DNA of 64,000 bases from JAGQSZ01 sp049647585 (GTDB lineage Bacteria > Actinomycetota > Acidimicrobiia > Acidimicrobiales > Microtrichaceae), in contig JBARXY010000014.1 of the NCBI GenBank assembly GCA_049647585.1, positions 1 to 64,000 of the forward strand. Reading direction: 5' to 3'. Below, in pieces: positions 52,772-61,471 of this stretch. Numbering within the stretch: the first letter of the stretch is position 1; each line of letters begins with the position of its first letter. The notes under the pieces were generated by a model. That model was not told where the DNA came from and made no database searches. It saw only the letters and a program-made list of their open reading frames with translations. The translations under genes and the position numbers were made by a program.

Positions 52772-54301
52772 TCAGGTTGGCGGCGGGGGCCGCTTCTGCT
52801 GTTGATGCTGTTGTCCCGGGAACTGTCGTCCCTCTGGGGATGTCCAAAGTGTCCAGCCGTCAGTCTCTACGCTGACGTTCCAACCGCGACGGTGGGCGAC
52901 GCCGTGATGATGGCGGCACAACGAGGCGAGGTCGCCGATATCGGTCTTGCCACCGTGCTCCCAGTGCTTGGAGTGGTGAGCCTCGGTCCACGAAGCCGGC
53001 GCTGAGCATCCGGGGAAGGTGCATCCCCCGTCTCGAAGAGCGAGCGCGCGGCGTTGCGGGCGGTTCGCAAACCGGATCTTGCGACCCATGTCGAGCGGGA
53101 CTCCGAGGCTGTTGACAATGGTGGCGTACATGTCTGGGTCACACAGCAGGGTTCGCCATGCCCGTTGGTGGAGTGGATGGCCGCTCTCGTCGTAGACCGA
53201 CATACCGGCGAAGTCACGCAGCGGAGCCCATTGACGCCCATGGTGGAAAATCCGGTTCCACGGCAGTCCGTTCGTGGAGCCAAATTCGCTACGGCGACCG
53301 ACGTGTCCATCCGTGGGGCCAATTTCGCCATGGCTGCAGTTGTGTCCCTCGTCGCCATGACCGCAGCCGTGTCCGAAGTCGCCCGAGAATTGGCCGTGTC
53401 CCGTCCCTGAGTCTCCGCCCAAGGAGCCGCTGGGGCTGGTGGGGTAGTTGGGGTTGGGGGTGAGAATGATGCTCGCTTCGGGCCGGCCAGGTTTGGTGGA
53501 GTCGAGAGACGTGGCGAGTCCCCGCCTGCACGCCTCGACGAGTGCCAGGGCGAGAAGGGTCGGTCGATTGGGAATCTTGAGTTCGGGACAGGCGTCACGA
53601 TCCCTCGCGTATTTGTCGAAGAGCTCGTCTGCGATGGCGTTGAGCGCCTGCTTGGTGATCAGCGAGTTCTCACCAACCAACTCGCCCTTCAGGGCCAAGG
53701 TGTCTCCAGTCGGCGAAAGCCTCAGCCGGTTACGGGCAAGCTCTGCGTCAGGGTCATAACCGCCGTCCTCATCGAACAATTCGGCCATCTGGTCGAGCTG
53801 GCGACGCCATGCGAGAAACATCATGTTCTTTGCCTCTTCGCACAATTCTCCAGAGACCCCGGCCATCTCCTCGGCGTTCCGGGGGCTGGTCACGTCGGCG
53901 AACGCCTTCGCGTGATCGAAACCGATATCGCCAGTCGTCAGGGCCTTGTCGACGTCGGGGAGGAGCGTGGCCAGGGACTTCGCGGTCTTCACCCGGGCCT
54001 TGGCCACGCCGGAAGGCAGACCGGCACGATCGGCCAGCCAAGGACCCGTGCGAAGTCCGAACGCCCGATCAGTAACGCTTTGCGCCTCAAGTTCTGCCAA
54101 GGCGTGGGATTCGGTTGCATCTAGGAAGCGGCGTGCGCGTTCCAGTTGGAGGACCGCGTCGCAAGCGGACTGCTCGTCGCACCCTTTGAACGAAATCGTC
54201 GCTGCGGCCGCGAGTGCCGATACGACAGCTTCGAAGCCGACGGGGTCATTCCCGTCGAACTGCTCACCTTGGGAACTCTCGTCCCTCCCTGTACCGAACA
54301 T
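52772..54301 (-). CDS. DUF222 / HNH endonuclease domain protein (13E12-like)
   Basis: ATG 54299-54301 is chosen because a leaderless promoter fits just upstream. The roughly 509-aa protein has the DUF222 helical domain (LQLERARRFLDATESHALAE; KARVKTAKSLATLLPDVDKA; MMFLAWRRQLDQMAELFDED) and a C-terminal HNH nuclease (CTFPGCSAPASWTEAHHSKH; LASLCRHHHGVAHRRGW). Between them is a Gly/His/Cys-rich linker (GHGCGHGDEGHNCSHGEIG). These genes are repetitive and probably mobile in actinobacteria. The nuclease target is unknown. It interrupts the usual gmk-rpoZ neighbourhood. Confidence 0.88.
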   Translation of the reverse strand: MFGTGRDESSQGEQFDGNDPVGFEAVVSALAAAATISFKGCDEQSACDAVLQLERARRFLDATESHALAELEAQSVTDRAFGLRTGPWLADRAGLPSGVAKARVKTAKSLATLLPDVDKALTTGDIGFDHAKAFADVTSPRNAEEMAGVSGELCEEAKNMMFLAWRRQLDQMAELFDEDGGYDPDAELARNRLRLSPTGDTLALKGELVGENSLITKQALNAIADELFDKYARDRDACPELKIPNRPTLLALALVEACRRGLATSLDSTKPGRPEASIILTPNPNYPTSPSGSLGGDSGTGHGQFSGDFGHGCGHGDEGHNCSHGEIGPTDGHVGRRSEFGSTNGLPWNRIFHHGRQWAPLRDFAGMSVYDESGHPLHQRAWRTLLCDPDMYATIVNSLGVPLDMGRKIRFANRPQRRALALRDGGCTFPGCSAPASWTEAHHSKHWEHGGKTDIGDLASLCRHHHGVAHRRGWNVSVETDGWTLWTSPEGRQFPGQQHQQQKRPPPPT

Positions 54302-54308
54302 ACGTTCT

Positions 54309-54337
54309 ACATTAGGCAGCTTTGGTTCGGGAGGCAA
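54309..54337 (-). promoter_or_regulatory. candidate leaderless promoter of the HNH gene
   Basis: On the minus strand, TTGCCT (54332-54337) and TAATGT (54309-54314) stand 17 bases apart. The ATG lies seven bases after the -10. No Shine-Dalgarno is present, so a leaderless mRNA is likely. This also argues against the in-frame TTG at 54340 as the start, since it is at the -35 box. Confidence 0.45.
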
Positions 54338-54477
54338 CAAGTGTTCGGTAAAAGTTTCAGAAGTTAATAGAACGATAAGAGATGCGTCAGTTGGCTGCCT
54401 TGGTTGTCACTGCGTACTGGTATGGAGCGAGATCCGCCTCTCGACCCGATGGACAGGCTGAGGGTTTGGCGCCGGAG

Positions 54478-54486
54478 TGGTATAGC
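54478..54486 (+). promoter_or_regulatory. candidate extended -10 promoter of rpoZ
   Basis: TGGTATAGC is an extended -10 (TGN plus TATAGC), about 47 bases before the rpoZ ATG. No good -35 is visible at the right distance. The gap from the divergent HNH gene (54338-54532) is otherwise empty of genes. Confidence 0.35.
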
Positions 54487-54532
54487 ATCGCGGTCGGCCA
54501 ATACCCCCGTAACTCCTGGAGTGCAACGTCCA

Positions 54533-54847
54533 ATGGCAGAACTAGACACAATGATGGATCCCCCGATCGAGGAACTTCTCGATCTTGCGGGTTCGAAGTT
54601 CTCGCTGGTGACCTTGGCTTCCCGACGGGCTAGGCAGATCAACAGCTATTACGGCCATCTCAAGAACGCAGAGGGACATGGCCGGGCGATCCCGCCGCAG
54701 GTGACATCGACGGCTCGCAAGCCTCTGTCGATCGCCTTCGAAGAGATCGATGCCCACAAGATCTATGGAGTCGGTGGAGCATCAGGCCGGCCAGCTCCGG
54801 TCGATGCAGAGGCCGCCGATGATTCTGCCATCGACGCCGACGCCTGA
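54533..54847 (+). CDS. rpoZ: RNA polymerase omega subunit
   Basis: ATG 54533 begins MAELDTMMDPPIEELLDLAG and continues SKFSLVTLASRRARQINSYY, the classical omega core. The segment KPLSIAFEEIDAHKIYG ends the fold. The 104-aa length is normal, with an Asp/Ala-rich tail. Omega assists assembly of beta' into RNA polymerase. Internal ATGs at 54551/54554 are less likely, since the first helix would be cut. Confidence 0.92.
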   Translation: MAELDTMMDPPIEELLDLAGSKFSLVTLASRRARQINSYYGHLKNAEGHGRAIPPQVTSTARKPLSIAFEEIDAHKIYGVGGASGRPAPVDAEAADDSAIDADA

Positions 54848-54889
54848 TTCAGGTAGTCCTGATTCCGAGGTGCTGGTCCTGAGGTCCCG

Positions 54890-56152
54890 ATGGATCTGAC
54901 CGGTCACAAGATCGTCCTGGGTGTGTGTGGAGGAATCGCCGCCTACAAGGCCGTTGAGGTTTCTCGCCGCCTGGTTGACGCGGGCGCCCATGTGGTTCCC
55001 GTGATGACCGATGGGGCGCGCAAGTTCGTCGGCGAAGTCACGTTCTCGGCTCTGGCATCCGAACCCGTCCGGACCTCGCTCTTCGATGATCCGACGGACC
55101 CGATTCCGCACACAACTCTCGGCCAGGGGGCGGACTTGATCCTTGTCGCACCGGCCACGGCGCGACTGCTGTCGGCCTATGCCAGTGGCTACTCCCACGA
55201 CCTGTTGACCAATGTGTTGCTGGCCACAAGGGCCCCGGTGATGGTCTGTCCGGCCATGCATACCGAGATGTGGGAACACCCCGCTGTCCAGGCAAACCTC
55301 GCCGTACTGCGCGATCGGGGTGTGCAAGTCGTGAATCCCGGCGAAGGTCGACTTGCCGGCGGCGATATCGGCGCTGGACGCCTGGCCGAACCGGCCCAGA
55401 TCGTCGAAGCCGTTGGGGAACTCCTGCTGGCCCATGGCCATGCCCAGACCCAGGCCCAGGCCTCGAGCCGCGACCTGACCGGCCTCGACGTCCTGGTGAC
55501 AGCCGGTGGGACACGCGAACCAATCGATCCGGTCCGTTTCATCGGCAACCGGTCATCTGGGAAGCAGGGCCACCTGATTGCCGAGCAGGCTGCCCGTCGT
55601 GGGGCCAGGGTCACGCTCATCACATCGACCAAGACGCCCACCGGGCCTGATATCACCCGCATAGAGATCGACACTGCCAAGCAGTTGGACGAGGCGGTGC
55701 AATCGGTCGCACCCACGAGTGATGTGGTGGTCATGGCCGCAGCGGTAGCGGACTTCACACCGGTTGCTGTCGCTGAAACCAAGCTGAAGAAGCGCGACGG
55801 CGTTCCGGCGATCGAACTCGTGCCCACTGTCGACATTCTCGCCGGGCTCGGCGCCAGCAAGCCGACCGGTCAGACGCTGGTCGGCTTTGCAGCCGAAACC
55901 ACCGACGTGCACGTAAACGCCCAAGCAAAACTGCGTGACAAGGGTGCCGACATTCTGGTCGTCAACGATGTCTCCGCACCCGGAGTCGGGTTCGAGTTCG
56001 ACACGAATGAAGTCTTCATTTTGAGTGCGGACGGCAGCGAGACCCACGTTCCACTGACAGACAAACGTAAAGTCGCCGACGCCGTGTTGGACGCGGTCGT
56101 TCGCACCCGTGTAACCAATGGCAGTCACACGCCAATAGGAGAAGAAGCATGA
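54890..56152 (+). CDS. coaBC: bifunctional phosphopantothenoylcysteine decarboxylase / phosphopantothenate--cysteine ligase
   Basis: GAGGTCCCG precedes the ATG. The N-terminal CoaC flavoprotein is seen in KIVLGVCGGIAAYKAVEVSR, PHTTLGQGADLILVAPATA and PAMHTEMWEHPAVQANLAVL. The C-terminal CoaB is seen in VLVTAGGTREPIDPVRFIGN and RSSGKQGHLIAEQAARRGA. It makes 4'-phosphopantetheine from phosphopantothenate and cysteine for coenzyme A. The 420-aa length is normal. It overlaps metK by ATGA. Confidence 0.95.
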   Translation: MDLTGHKIVLGVCGGIAAYKAVEVSRRLVDAGAHVVPVMTDGARKFVGEVTFSALASEPVRTSLFDDPTDPIPHTTLGQGADLILVAPATARLLSAYASGYSHDLLTNVLLATRAPVMVCPAMHTEMWEHPAVQANLAVLRDRGVQVVNPGEGRLAGGDIGAGRLAEPAQIVEAVGELLLAHGHAQTQAQASSRDLTGLDVLVTAGGTREPIDPVRFIGNRSSGKQGHLIAEQAARRGARVTLITSTKTPTGPDITRIEIDTAKQLDEAVQSVAPTSDVVVMAAAVADFTPVAVAETKLKKRDGVPAIELVPTVDILAGLGASKPTGQTLVGFAAETTDVHVNAQAKLRDKGADILVVNDVSAPGVGFEFDTNEVFILSADGSETHVPLTDKRKVADAVLDAVVRTRVTNGSHTPIGEEA

Positions 56153-57345
56153 CGAGTTGGACATTCACTTCGGAGTCCGTCACCGAAGGACATCCGGACA
56201 AGATGGCCGATCAGATCTCCGACTCGGTTCTCGACGCGATCCTTGCAAAGGACCCCGACGCGCGAGTGGCCTGCGAGACGATGGTGACAACCGGTCTGTG
56301 CATCATTGCCGGCGAGATCACCACCAGCGCGTATGTCGACATCCCCACGATCGCCCGTAAGACGATCTGCGACATTGGCTATGACCGTGAGAGCTACGGC
56401 TACGACGGCAACACCTGTGGCGTGATGGTCGCTCTCGATGAGCAGTCACCTGACATTGGTCAGGGTGTCGACGACTCCGAAGAGGTTCGTTCCGGCTCGG
56501 CCGGCGAAGACGACCAACTCGACAAGCAGGGCGCAGGCGACCAGGGAATGATGTTCGGATACGCGGTGAACGAGACAGATGTGCTCATGCCGCTGCCCAT
56601 CCACCTGGCGCACCGTCTGGCCGAGCGCCTCGCCGAGGTTCGCAAGGCGGGGACCATTCCCTACCTCCGCCCCGACGCCAAGACCCAGGTCACCTTCGAG
56701 TACAAGGACGACAAGCCGGTCCGGCTCAAGACGATCCTGATCTCGACCCAGCACAACGACGGAATCGACCGTGATTCCGAGATCCGCCCCGACCTGATCG
56801 AACAGGTCATCCGGCCGATCATCCCCGAGGCGTTCACCGACGACCCCTACGAGGTCTTCGTAAATCCGACCGGTCGATTCGTCATTGGCGGCCCTGTGGG
56901 TGACGCCGGTCTGACCGGACGCAAGATCATCGTCGACACCTACGGCGGTTCTGCCCGCCACGGTGGCGGTGCTTTCTCGGGCAAGGACCCGTCCAAGGTC
57001 GACCGTTCCGCCGCCTACGCCGCCCGTTGGGTTGCTAAGAATGTCGTTGCCGCCGGTGCTGCTGACCGCTGCGAGGTCCAGGTCGCCTATGCGATCGGCA
57101 TGGCGCACCCGGTTTCGGTGCTCGTCGAGACTTTCGGCACCGAAAAGGTCGATCCGACCGCTCTGAACAAGGCCGTCATGGAGATCTTCGACCTCCGTCC
57201 CGGTGCGATCGTGCGTGATCTTGAGCTTCGGCGACCGGTGTTCCGCCAGACTGCCGCCTACGGCCACTTCGGTCGTACCGGCGACGGTTTCACATGGGAG
57301 CGCACCGACCGCAAGGATGATCTTCGTTCCCAACTCGGCCTCTGA
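56149..57345 (+). CDS. metK: S-adenosylmethionine synthetase
   Basis: AATAGGAGAAGAAGC precedes an ATG overlapping coaBC. The 398-aa enzyme has the signature motifs VTEGHPDKMADQISDSVLDA, GAGDQGMMFGYAVNETD, and the Gly-rich loop GGGAFSGKDPSKVDRSAAYA. It makes SAM from methionine and ATP. There is no room for a SAM riboswitch upstream because of the overlap. Confidence 0.97.
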   Translation: MTSWTFTSESVTEGHPDKMADQISDSVLDAILAKDPDARVACETMVTTGLCIIAGEITTSAYVDIPTIARKTICDIGYDRESYGYDGNTCGVMVALDEQSPDIGQGVDDSEEVRSGSAGEDDQLDKQGAGDQGMMFGYAVNETDVLMPLPIHLAHRLAERLAEVRKAGTIPYLRPDAKTQVTFEYKDDKPVRLKTILISTQHNDGIDRDSEIRPDLIEQVIRPIIPEAFTDDPYEVFVNPTGRFVIGGPVGDAGLTGRKIIVDTYGGSARHGGGAFSGKDPSKVDRSAAYAARWVAKNVVAAGAADRCEVQVAYAIGMAHPVSVLVETFGTEKVDPTALNKAVMEIFDLRPGAIVRDLELRRPVFRQTAAYGHFGRTGDGFTWERTDRKDDLRSQLGL

Positions 57346-57381
57346 CCGGCGCCGAGCCGGATCTGGCCGGATTGTGACGTC

Positions 57382-59292
57382 ATGACGGTGGTGCGCGTTC
57401 TTCCGGACGTGCCCGCCGTCGATCGTGCCTTCGATTACACCTCTGAGCAACCGCTCGATGTCGGCACCCTTGTCAGAGTCCCATTCTCGGGACGGCAGGT
57501 GCGCGCCTGGGTTCTTGAGGTGGACGTCGATCCACCCGCCGGAATAGCGCTCAGACCGATCTCGAAGGTCCTCGGGGTTGGACCCGATTCCGAGACGATC
57601 GAGCTGTGCCGGTGGGCCGCGTGGCGTTGGGGTGGCCGGCTGGCGACGATGCTGCGGGTCGCGACCCACGATCGCCTTGTGAAGGCGGTCCCAACCATCC
57701 GGGTTCGGCCCGCGAGGCCCACCGGAGCCGGACCCGCCGGAGCCGGACCCGCCGGAGCCGGACCCGCCGGAGGTGGACCAGCCTATTCCGGACCAGCCTG
57801 GGCGACCGGTGGCGGAGCCGGACCCGCCGGTGGTGAATCCGGCCCCAGCGCTCTTGAGGAGATCGCCGCGTCGCTGATCCTGCTGGGCCCGGGTGCCCAC
57901 GTGCTGCAGGCTTCGCCCACGAGCGATTCGCTGCAGGTGGCGCTTGCCGCAGCGGCGACCGGGCAGGCCCTCGTCATCACCCCCTCGATCGCAGAAGGGG
58001 ACCGCCTGGCGCGAGGTCTGCGGAAGAGGGGTGCAGCGGTCGCCAGATGGTCCAGTGACTGGGCAGCCGCAGCGGGTGGAGCGACCGTCGTCGGTGGTAG
58101 AACCGCGGCGTTCGCTCCGATGCCTGCCCTGTCGGCGGTCGTGGTCATCGACGAGCACGACGAACTCCTCCAGAGCGAAAGCTCACCGACATGGAACGCC
58201 CGTGAGGTGGCCGTGGAGCGTGCCCGACGCGCCGGAGTTCCGTGTCTGCTGATGTCGCCGTGCCCTTCGCTGGAGGCCTTCACAGCACAGTCGGGGGCGC
58301 CGATTGCCGACGACGACGTCGCAATGGTCGATGATTTCCTCGAACCACGGGGGCGGCTTCCACGGGGATCGACGAGGGAAGGCTGGGCGCCGCTGGTGGT
58401 GATCGACCGGCGCGGCGAAGACACCGGACGTAGCGGTCTGTTCTCGAACCAACTCGTCGGACTCATGAAGGAGACCCTGGCGCGAAAGAGTTCCGTGATC
58501 TGTGTCCTCAACCGCACAGGCCGGGCTCGGTTGCTCGCCTGTCGAAGCTGTTCAACTGTTGCTGCGTGCGCCGAATGCGGCGCTGCGGTCTACCAGAACG
58601 ACCAGGGCGAGCTCGTTTGTATGCGTTGCGGAGCGGTTCGGCCGGCGATCTGCGTCGAATGCGGATCGACAGCTCTTGCCCTGCTGCGGGTCGGTGTCAC
58701 CAGGGCGCGTGAGGAACTCGAGGCGTTGTTGCGGGTTCCCGTAGCGTCCATCACCGCCCGGGAAAGGGACCCCCAGGGCTTGGACCAGGTTCCGGTTCTC
58801 ATCGGCACAAGGGCTGTGCTGAACCGGCGGCACCGAGCCGGATTGGTCGCTTTCCTGGACATAGATCAGGAATTGCTCGCACCTCGCTACCGAGCTGCAG
58901 AGGAGGCATTCGGGATGCTCGCCACGGCGTCGCGCCAGGTGGGCGGTCGTAGTGGAGGAATCGTCGCAGTGCAGACCCACTTCCCGGAACACGAGGCAGT
59001 CCAAGCTGCTGTCAGGGCTGATCCCCGTTTGGTCTCCAGGGTCGAACTGGCCCGTCGGCGCCTTTTGGGATTTCCGCCGCTCGCGTCGATTGCAGTGCTC
59101 GGATACGAGGCCGCCCCCGAGTTCATCGAACGGCTGGGCAGTCCGGACGGTGTTGCGGTCGCAGACTCGGGAGACGGCGAATGGCTGGTCCGATCGCGTC
59201 ACGCCGGTCGACTCCAGGACGCCCTCCAGTCGGTGGATCGTCCGCCGGGTCGCCTGAAGCTACAGGTCGACCCGATTCGCCTGAGTCGCTGA
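57382..59292 (+). CDS. priA: PriA-like primosomal protein N', helicase motifs degenerate
   Basis: The 636-aa protein keeps the PriA N-terminal DNA-binding domain (FDYTSEQPLDVGTLVRVPFS; RQVRAWVLEVDVDP) and the zinc region (CRSCSTVAACAECGAAVYQN; CMRCGAVRPAICVECG). The Walker A GxTGSGKT is missing: LGPGAHVLQASPTSDSLQVA stands in its place. DEEH has become IDEHDELLQSES. Loss of ATPase motifs is known in actinobacterial PriA. A 15-bp repeat (57724-57783) makes a GPAGAGPAGAGPAGGGPA linker. It probably acts in restart as a scaffold. Confidence 0.85.
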   Translation: MTVVRVLPDVPAVDRAFDYTSEQPLDVGTLVRVPFSGRQVRAWVLEVDVDPPAGIALRPISKVLGVGPDSETIELCRWAAWRWGGRLATMLRVATHDRLVKAVPTIRVRPARPTGAGPAGAGPAGAGPAGGGPAYSGPAWATGGGAGPAGGESGPSALEEIAASLILLGPGAHVLQASPTSDSLQVALAAAATGQALVITPSIAEGDRLARGLRKRGAAVARWSSDWAAAAGGATVVGGRTAAFAPMPALSAVVVIDEHDELLQSESSPTWNAREVAVERARRAGVPCLLMSPCPSLEAFTAQSGAPIADDDVAMVDDFLEPRGRLPRGSTREGWAPLVVIDRRGEDTGRSGLFSNQLVGLMKETLARKSSVICVLNRTGRARLLACRSCSTVAACAECGAAVYQNDQGELVCMRCGAVRPAICVECGSTALALLRVGVTRAREELEALLRVPVASITARERDPQGLDQVPVLIGTRAVLNRRHRAGLVAFLDIDQELLAPRYRAAEEAFGMLATASRQVGGRSGGIVAVQTHFPEHEAVQAAVRADPRLVSRVELARRRLLGFPPLASIAVLGYEAAPEFIERLGSPDGVAVADSGDGEWLVRSRHAGRLQDALQSVDRPPGRLKLQVDPIRLSR

Positions 59293-59301
59293 AGCGCCTG
59301 A

Positions 59302-59958
59302 CTACGGGGTGCGATGCGTGACCCGGAACAAGCGGTAGCCCTGGCGGGACCTGACACGCTCCACTTCGAAGCCAAGCCCGTTGAGCCATTTGGCGAGTGA
59401 GTCGGCCCCCAGGTGCTTCTGGATGACCAACCAGGCCTCCCCGTTCGGTTCGAGTCGATCCAACCAGAATTCGAGCAGCTCGTGGAGCGCTGCCTTACCG
59501 ACCCGGATTGGCGGGTTCGAAACGATTGCAGCGACCCTCAGATCCTCTGGTATGTCCTCGGGACGCAGGACATGCACCGGCGTGTCGACGGTCGCGTGGT
59601 GCTTCAGATTCTTCCGGGTCAGGTCCAGGGCTCGACTGTTGACATCGACCGCCCAGATCGGCTGACCGGGCCGTCGCAGAGCGAGCGTCGTGCAGATCGG
59701 CCCGTAACCACAGCCGACGTCGACAACCGCGCCAGGGGGGAGTTCGGGAAGCTCCATCAAGAGAATCTTCGTCCCCGGGTCGACCCGCTCGGCCGAGAAC
59801 ACACCACGATCGGTGTGCAGTTCGACGCTCAAATCCGGAAGCGTGAGGCGGACCGTCGAGGGCTTTGATCCGACCGATGGATCATCGATGAAGTAATGCC
59901 CGCCGCCCGTGGCGACAGATGCCTCACCATCGCGCTCAGGTAGGTCCACGCCGCTCAC
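59302..59958 (-). CDS. class I SAM-dependent methyltransferase (RsmC-like)
   Basis: This 218-aa minus-strand protein has the MTS domain: YFIDDPSVGSKPSTVRLTL, VFSAERVDPGTKILLMELPE, SAM motif I VVDVGCGYGPICTTLALRRP, and the catalytic SNPPIRVGKAALHELL. The NPPxR segment is typical of 16S rRNA guanine-N2 methyltransferases. Substrates in this half-size form are often unproven. It lies between the convergent priA and divergent def. Confidence 0.85.
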   Translation of the reverse strand: MSGVDLPERDGEASVATGGGHYFIDDPSVGSKPSTVRLTLPDLSVELHTDRGVFSAERVDPGTKILLMELPELPPGAVVDVGCGYGPICTTLALRRPGQPIWAVDVNSRALDLTRKNLKHHATVDTPVHVLRPEDIPEDLRVAAIVSNPPIRVGKAALHELLEFWLDRLEPNGEAWLVIQKHLGADSLAKWLNGLGFEVERVRSRQGYRLFRVTHRTP

Positions 59959-59972
59959 GGTAGCCTGTTGCT

Positions 59973-60530
59973 ATGGCCTCCCCCTATGCCATCCGAATTG
60001 TCGGAGATCCCGTTCTGCGCCAGCGCGCCGAGGACGTGACCGATATCGACGGTCGTCTGGTCAAACTGACGGACGACATGGTCGTGACGATGTACGAGGC
60101 ACCCGGACTTGGCCTGGCCGCACCCCAGGTGGGAGTCCAGAAGAGGTTTTTCGTCTATGACCTTGGAGCGGGCGACGGTCCCCAGGTTCTGATCAACCCC
60201 GAGATCACCGAATCGGACGGGGAGTGGGAGTACTACGAGGGCTGCTTGTCCGTGCCGGGTATGGGATTCGACATCGTTCGACCCAAGACGGTGCACATCA
60301 AGGGCATCGATATCGACGGCAACGAAGTCTCCTTCGAGGCCGACGAGTTGCTTTCAAGGCTGCTGCAACACGAGATGGACCACCTTGATGGCGTGCTGTT
60401 GCTCGATCACCTGGATGACGATCAGCGTCGCGAGGCCAAGAAGACGCTCCGTAAGCGAGCCATGGAAGGCCCGGCGGCGGATCTTGCTCCGAACGGTGAC
60501 ACCAAGCGTTCTTTTCTGAAGTTCCGCTGA
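59973..60530 (+). CDS. def: peptide deformylase
   Basis: The 185-aa enzyme carries all three motifs: GLGLAAPQVGVQ, YYEGCLSVPGMGFD (metal Cys) and LLQHEMDHLDGVLLLD (two His). It removes the formyl group from nascent peptides. TAGCCT-like sequence before the ATG may be a -10, consistent with a divergent promoter shared with the methyltransferase gene. fmt follows 20 bases downstream. Confidence 0.96.
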   Translation: MASPYAIRIVGDPVLRQRAEDVTDIDGRLVKLTDDMVVTMYEAPGLGLAAPQVGVQKRFFVYDLGAGDGPQVLINPEITESDGEWEYYEGCLSVPGMGFDIVRPKTVHIKGIDIDGNEVSFEADELLSRLLQHEMDHLDGVLLLDHLDDDQRREAKKTLRKRAMEGPAADLAPNGDTKRSFLKFR

Positions 60531-60549
60531 TCGAGCTTCGCCGCCACCC

Positions 60550-61470
60550 ATGAAGCTCGTCTACTTCGGGTCACCCGAGGCCTCCGTTGCCCCACTGCTT
60601 GCCTTGCATGCCGCCTCCCACGAAATCGTGATGGTGATTAGCGGTGCGGACAAGCGGCGTGGCAGAGGAAGATCGCTAACTCCAACCCCTGTCAAAGCTG
60701 CCGCGGTGGAACTCGGGTTGCCCGTGAGCGACGCCCTCGATGACGTCATGGAGGTTTCGGCTGACCTTGGAGTGGTCGTTGCCTATGGGCGAATCATCCG
60801 TCCCGAGATGCTCGCGCGCCTCCCGATGATCAATCTGCATTTCTCGCTGCTGCCGCGTTGGCGTGGGGCGGCACCGGTCGAACGGGCGATTCTTGCCGGG
60901 GACGCGACGACGGGCGTTTGTGTGATGGCTGTAGAAGAGGGCCTCGACACAGGGGCCGTCTACGCACGGGAAGAGCTTGTCGTTGAACCCGGAGAGACCG
61001 CGGACGAGTTGCGCTCAAGGCTGACGACGGTTGGCGCCGAACTGCTCGTGAGAACGCTCGGAGAGGGACTTGGGGAGCCGACCCCCCAGAGTGACGAGGG
61101 AGTCACCTACGCCGAGAAGATCCGCTCCGAGGACCGGATGCTGCGGCCGGAAATGACGACCGAGCAGTTCCTCCGGGTGGTTCGGATAGGGGGTGCGTGG
61201 ACCAAGTTCCGAGGCAAACGGCTCAAAATCGGCGCAGCAACCGGCGCAGATCCGGCGGCAACAACCGGCGCGGATCCGGCGGTAACAACCAGCGCGGACC
61301 CGACGGCAACAACCAGCGCGGACCCGGCAGTCTTCATTGCTGACACCTTGTTGAGGACGGCTGATGGCGCTGTCGAGCTGGTGGAGGTGCAACCCGAAGG
61401 CAAAGCAGCGATGTCTGCGCTCGATTGGGCGCGAGGCGCTCGCCCAAGCGGTGAACGGATCGGCACATGA
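60550..61470 (+). CDS. fmt: methionyl-tRNA formyltransferase with linker repeats
   Basis: The 306-aa enzyme starts MKLVYFGSPEASVAPLLALH and has INLHFSLLPRWRGAAPVERA, the catalytic core, then TYAEKIRSEDRMLRPEMTTE in the C-terminal domain. It formylates initiator Met-tRNA. Four 24-bp DNA units (61243-61338; NADPA-like protein repeats GADPAATTGADPAVTTSADP) expand a loop of the C-terminal domain. The active-site domain is untouched. Confidence 0.93.
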   Translation: MKLVYFGSPEASVAPLLALHAASHEIVMVISGADKRRGRGRSLTPTPVKAAAVELGLPVSDALDDVMEVSADLGVVVAYGRIIRPEMLARLPMINLHFSLLPRWRGAAPVERAILAGDATTGVCVMAVEEGLDTGAVYAREELVVEPGETADELRSRLTTVGAELLVRTLGEGLGEPTPQSDEGVTYAEKIRSEDRMLRPEMTTEQFLRVVRIGGAWTKFRGKRLKIGAATGADPAATTGADPAVTTSADPTATTSADPAVFIADTLLRTADGAVELVEVQPEGKAAMSALDWARGARPSGERIGT

Positions 61471-61471
61471 G

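Noticed and set aside
56100..56149. SAM riboswitch before metK
   Set aside because: The metK start overlaps coaBC, so there is no leader. No SAM-I or SAM-II core motif is visible.
56446..58158. 570-codon minus-strand open frame
   Set aside because: It covers metK and the start of priA in antisense. The translation is Gly/Arg/Asp-rich without domain character.
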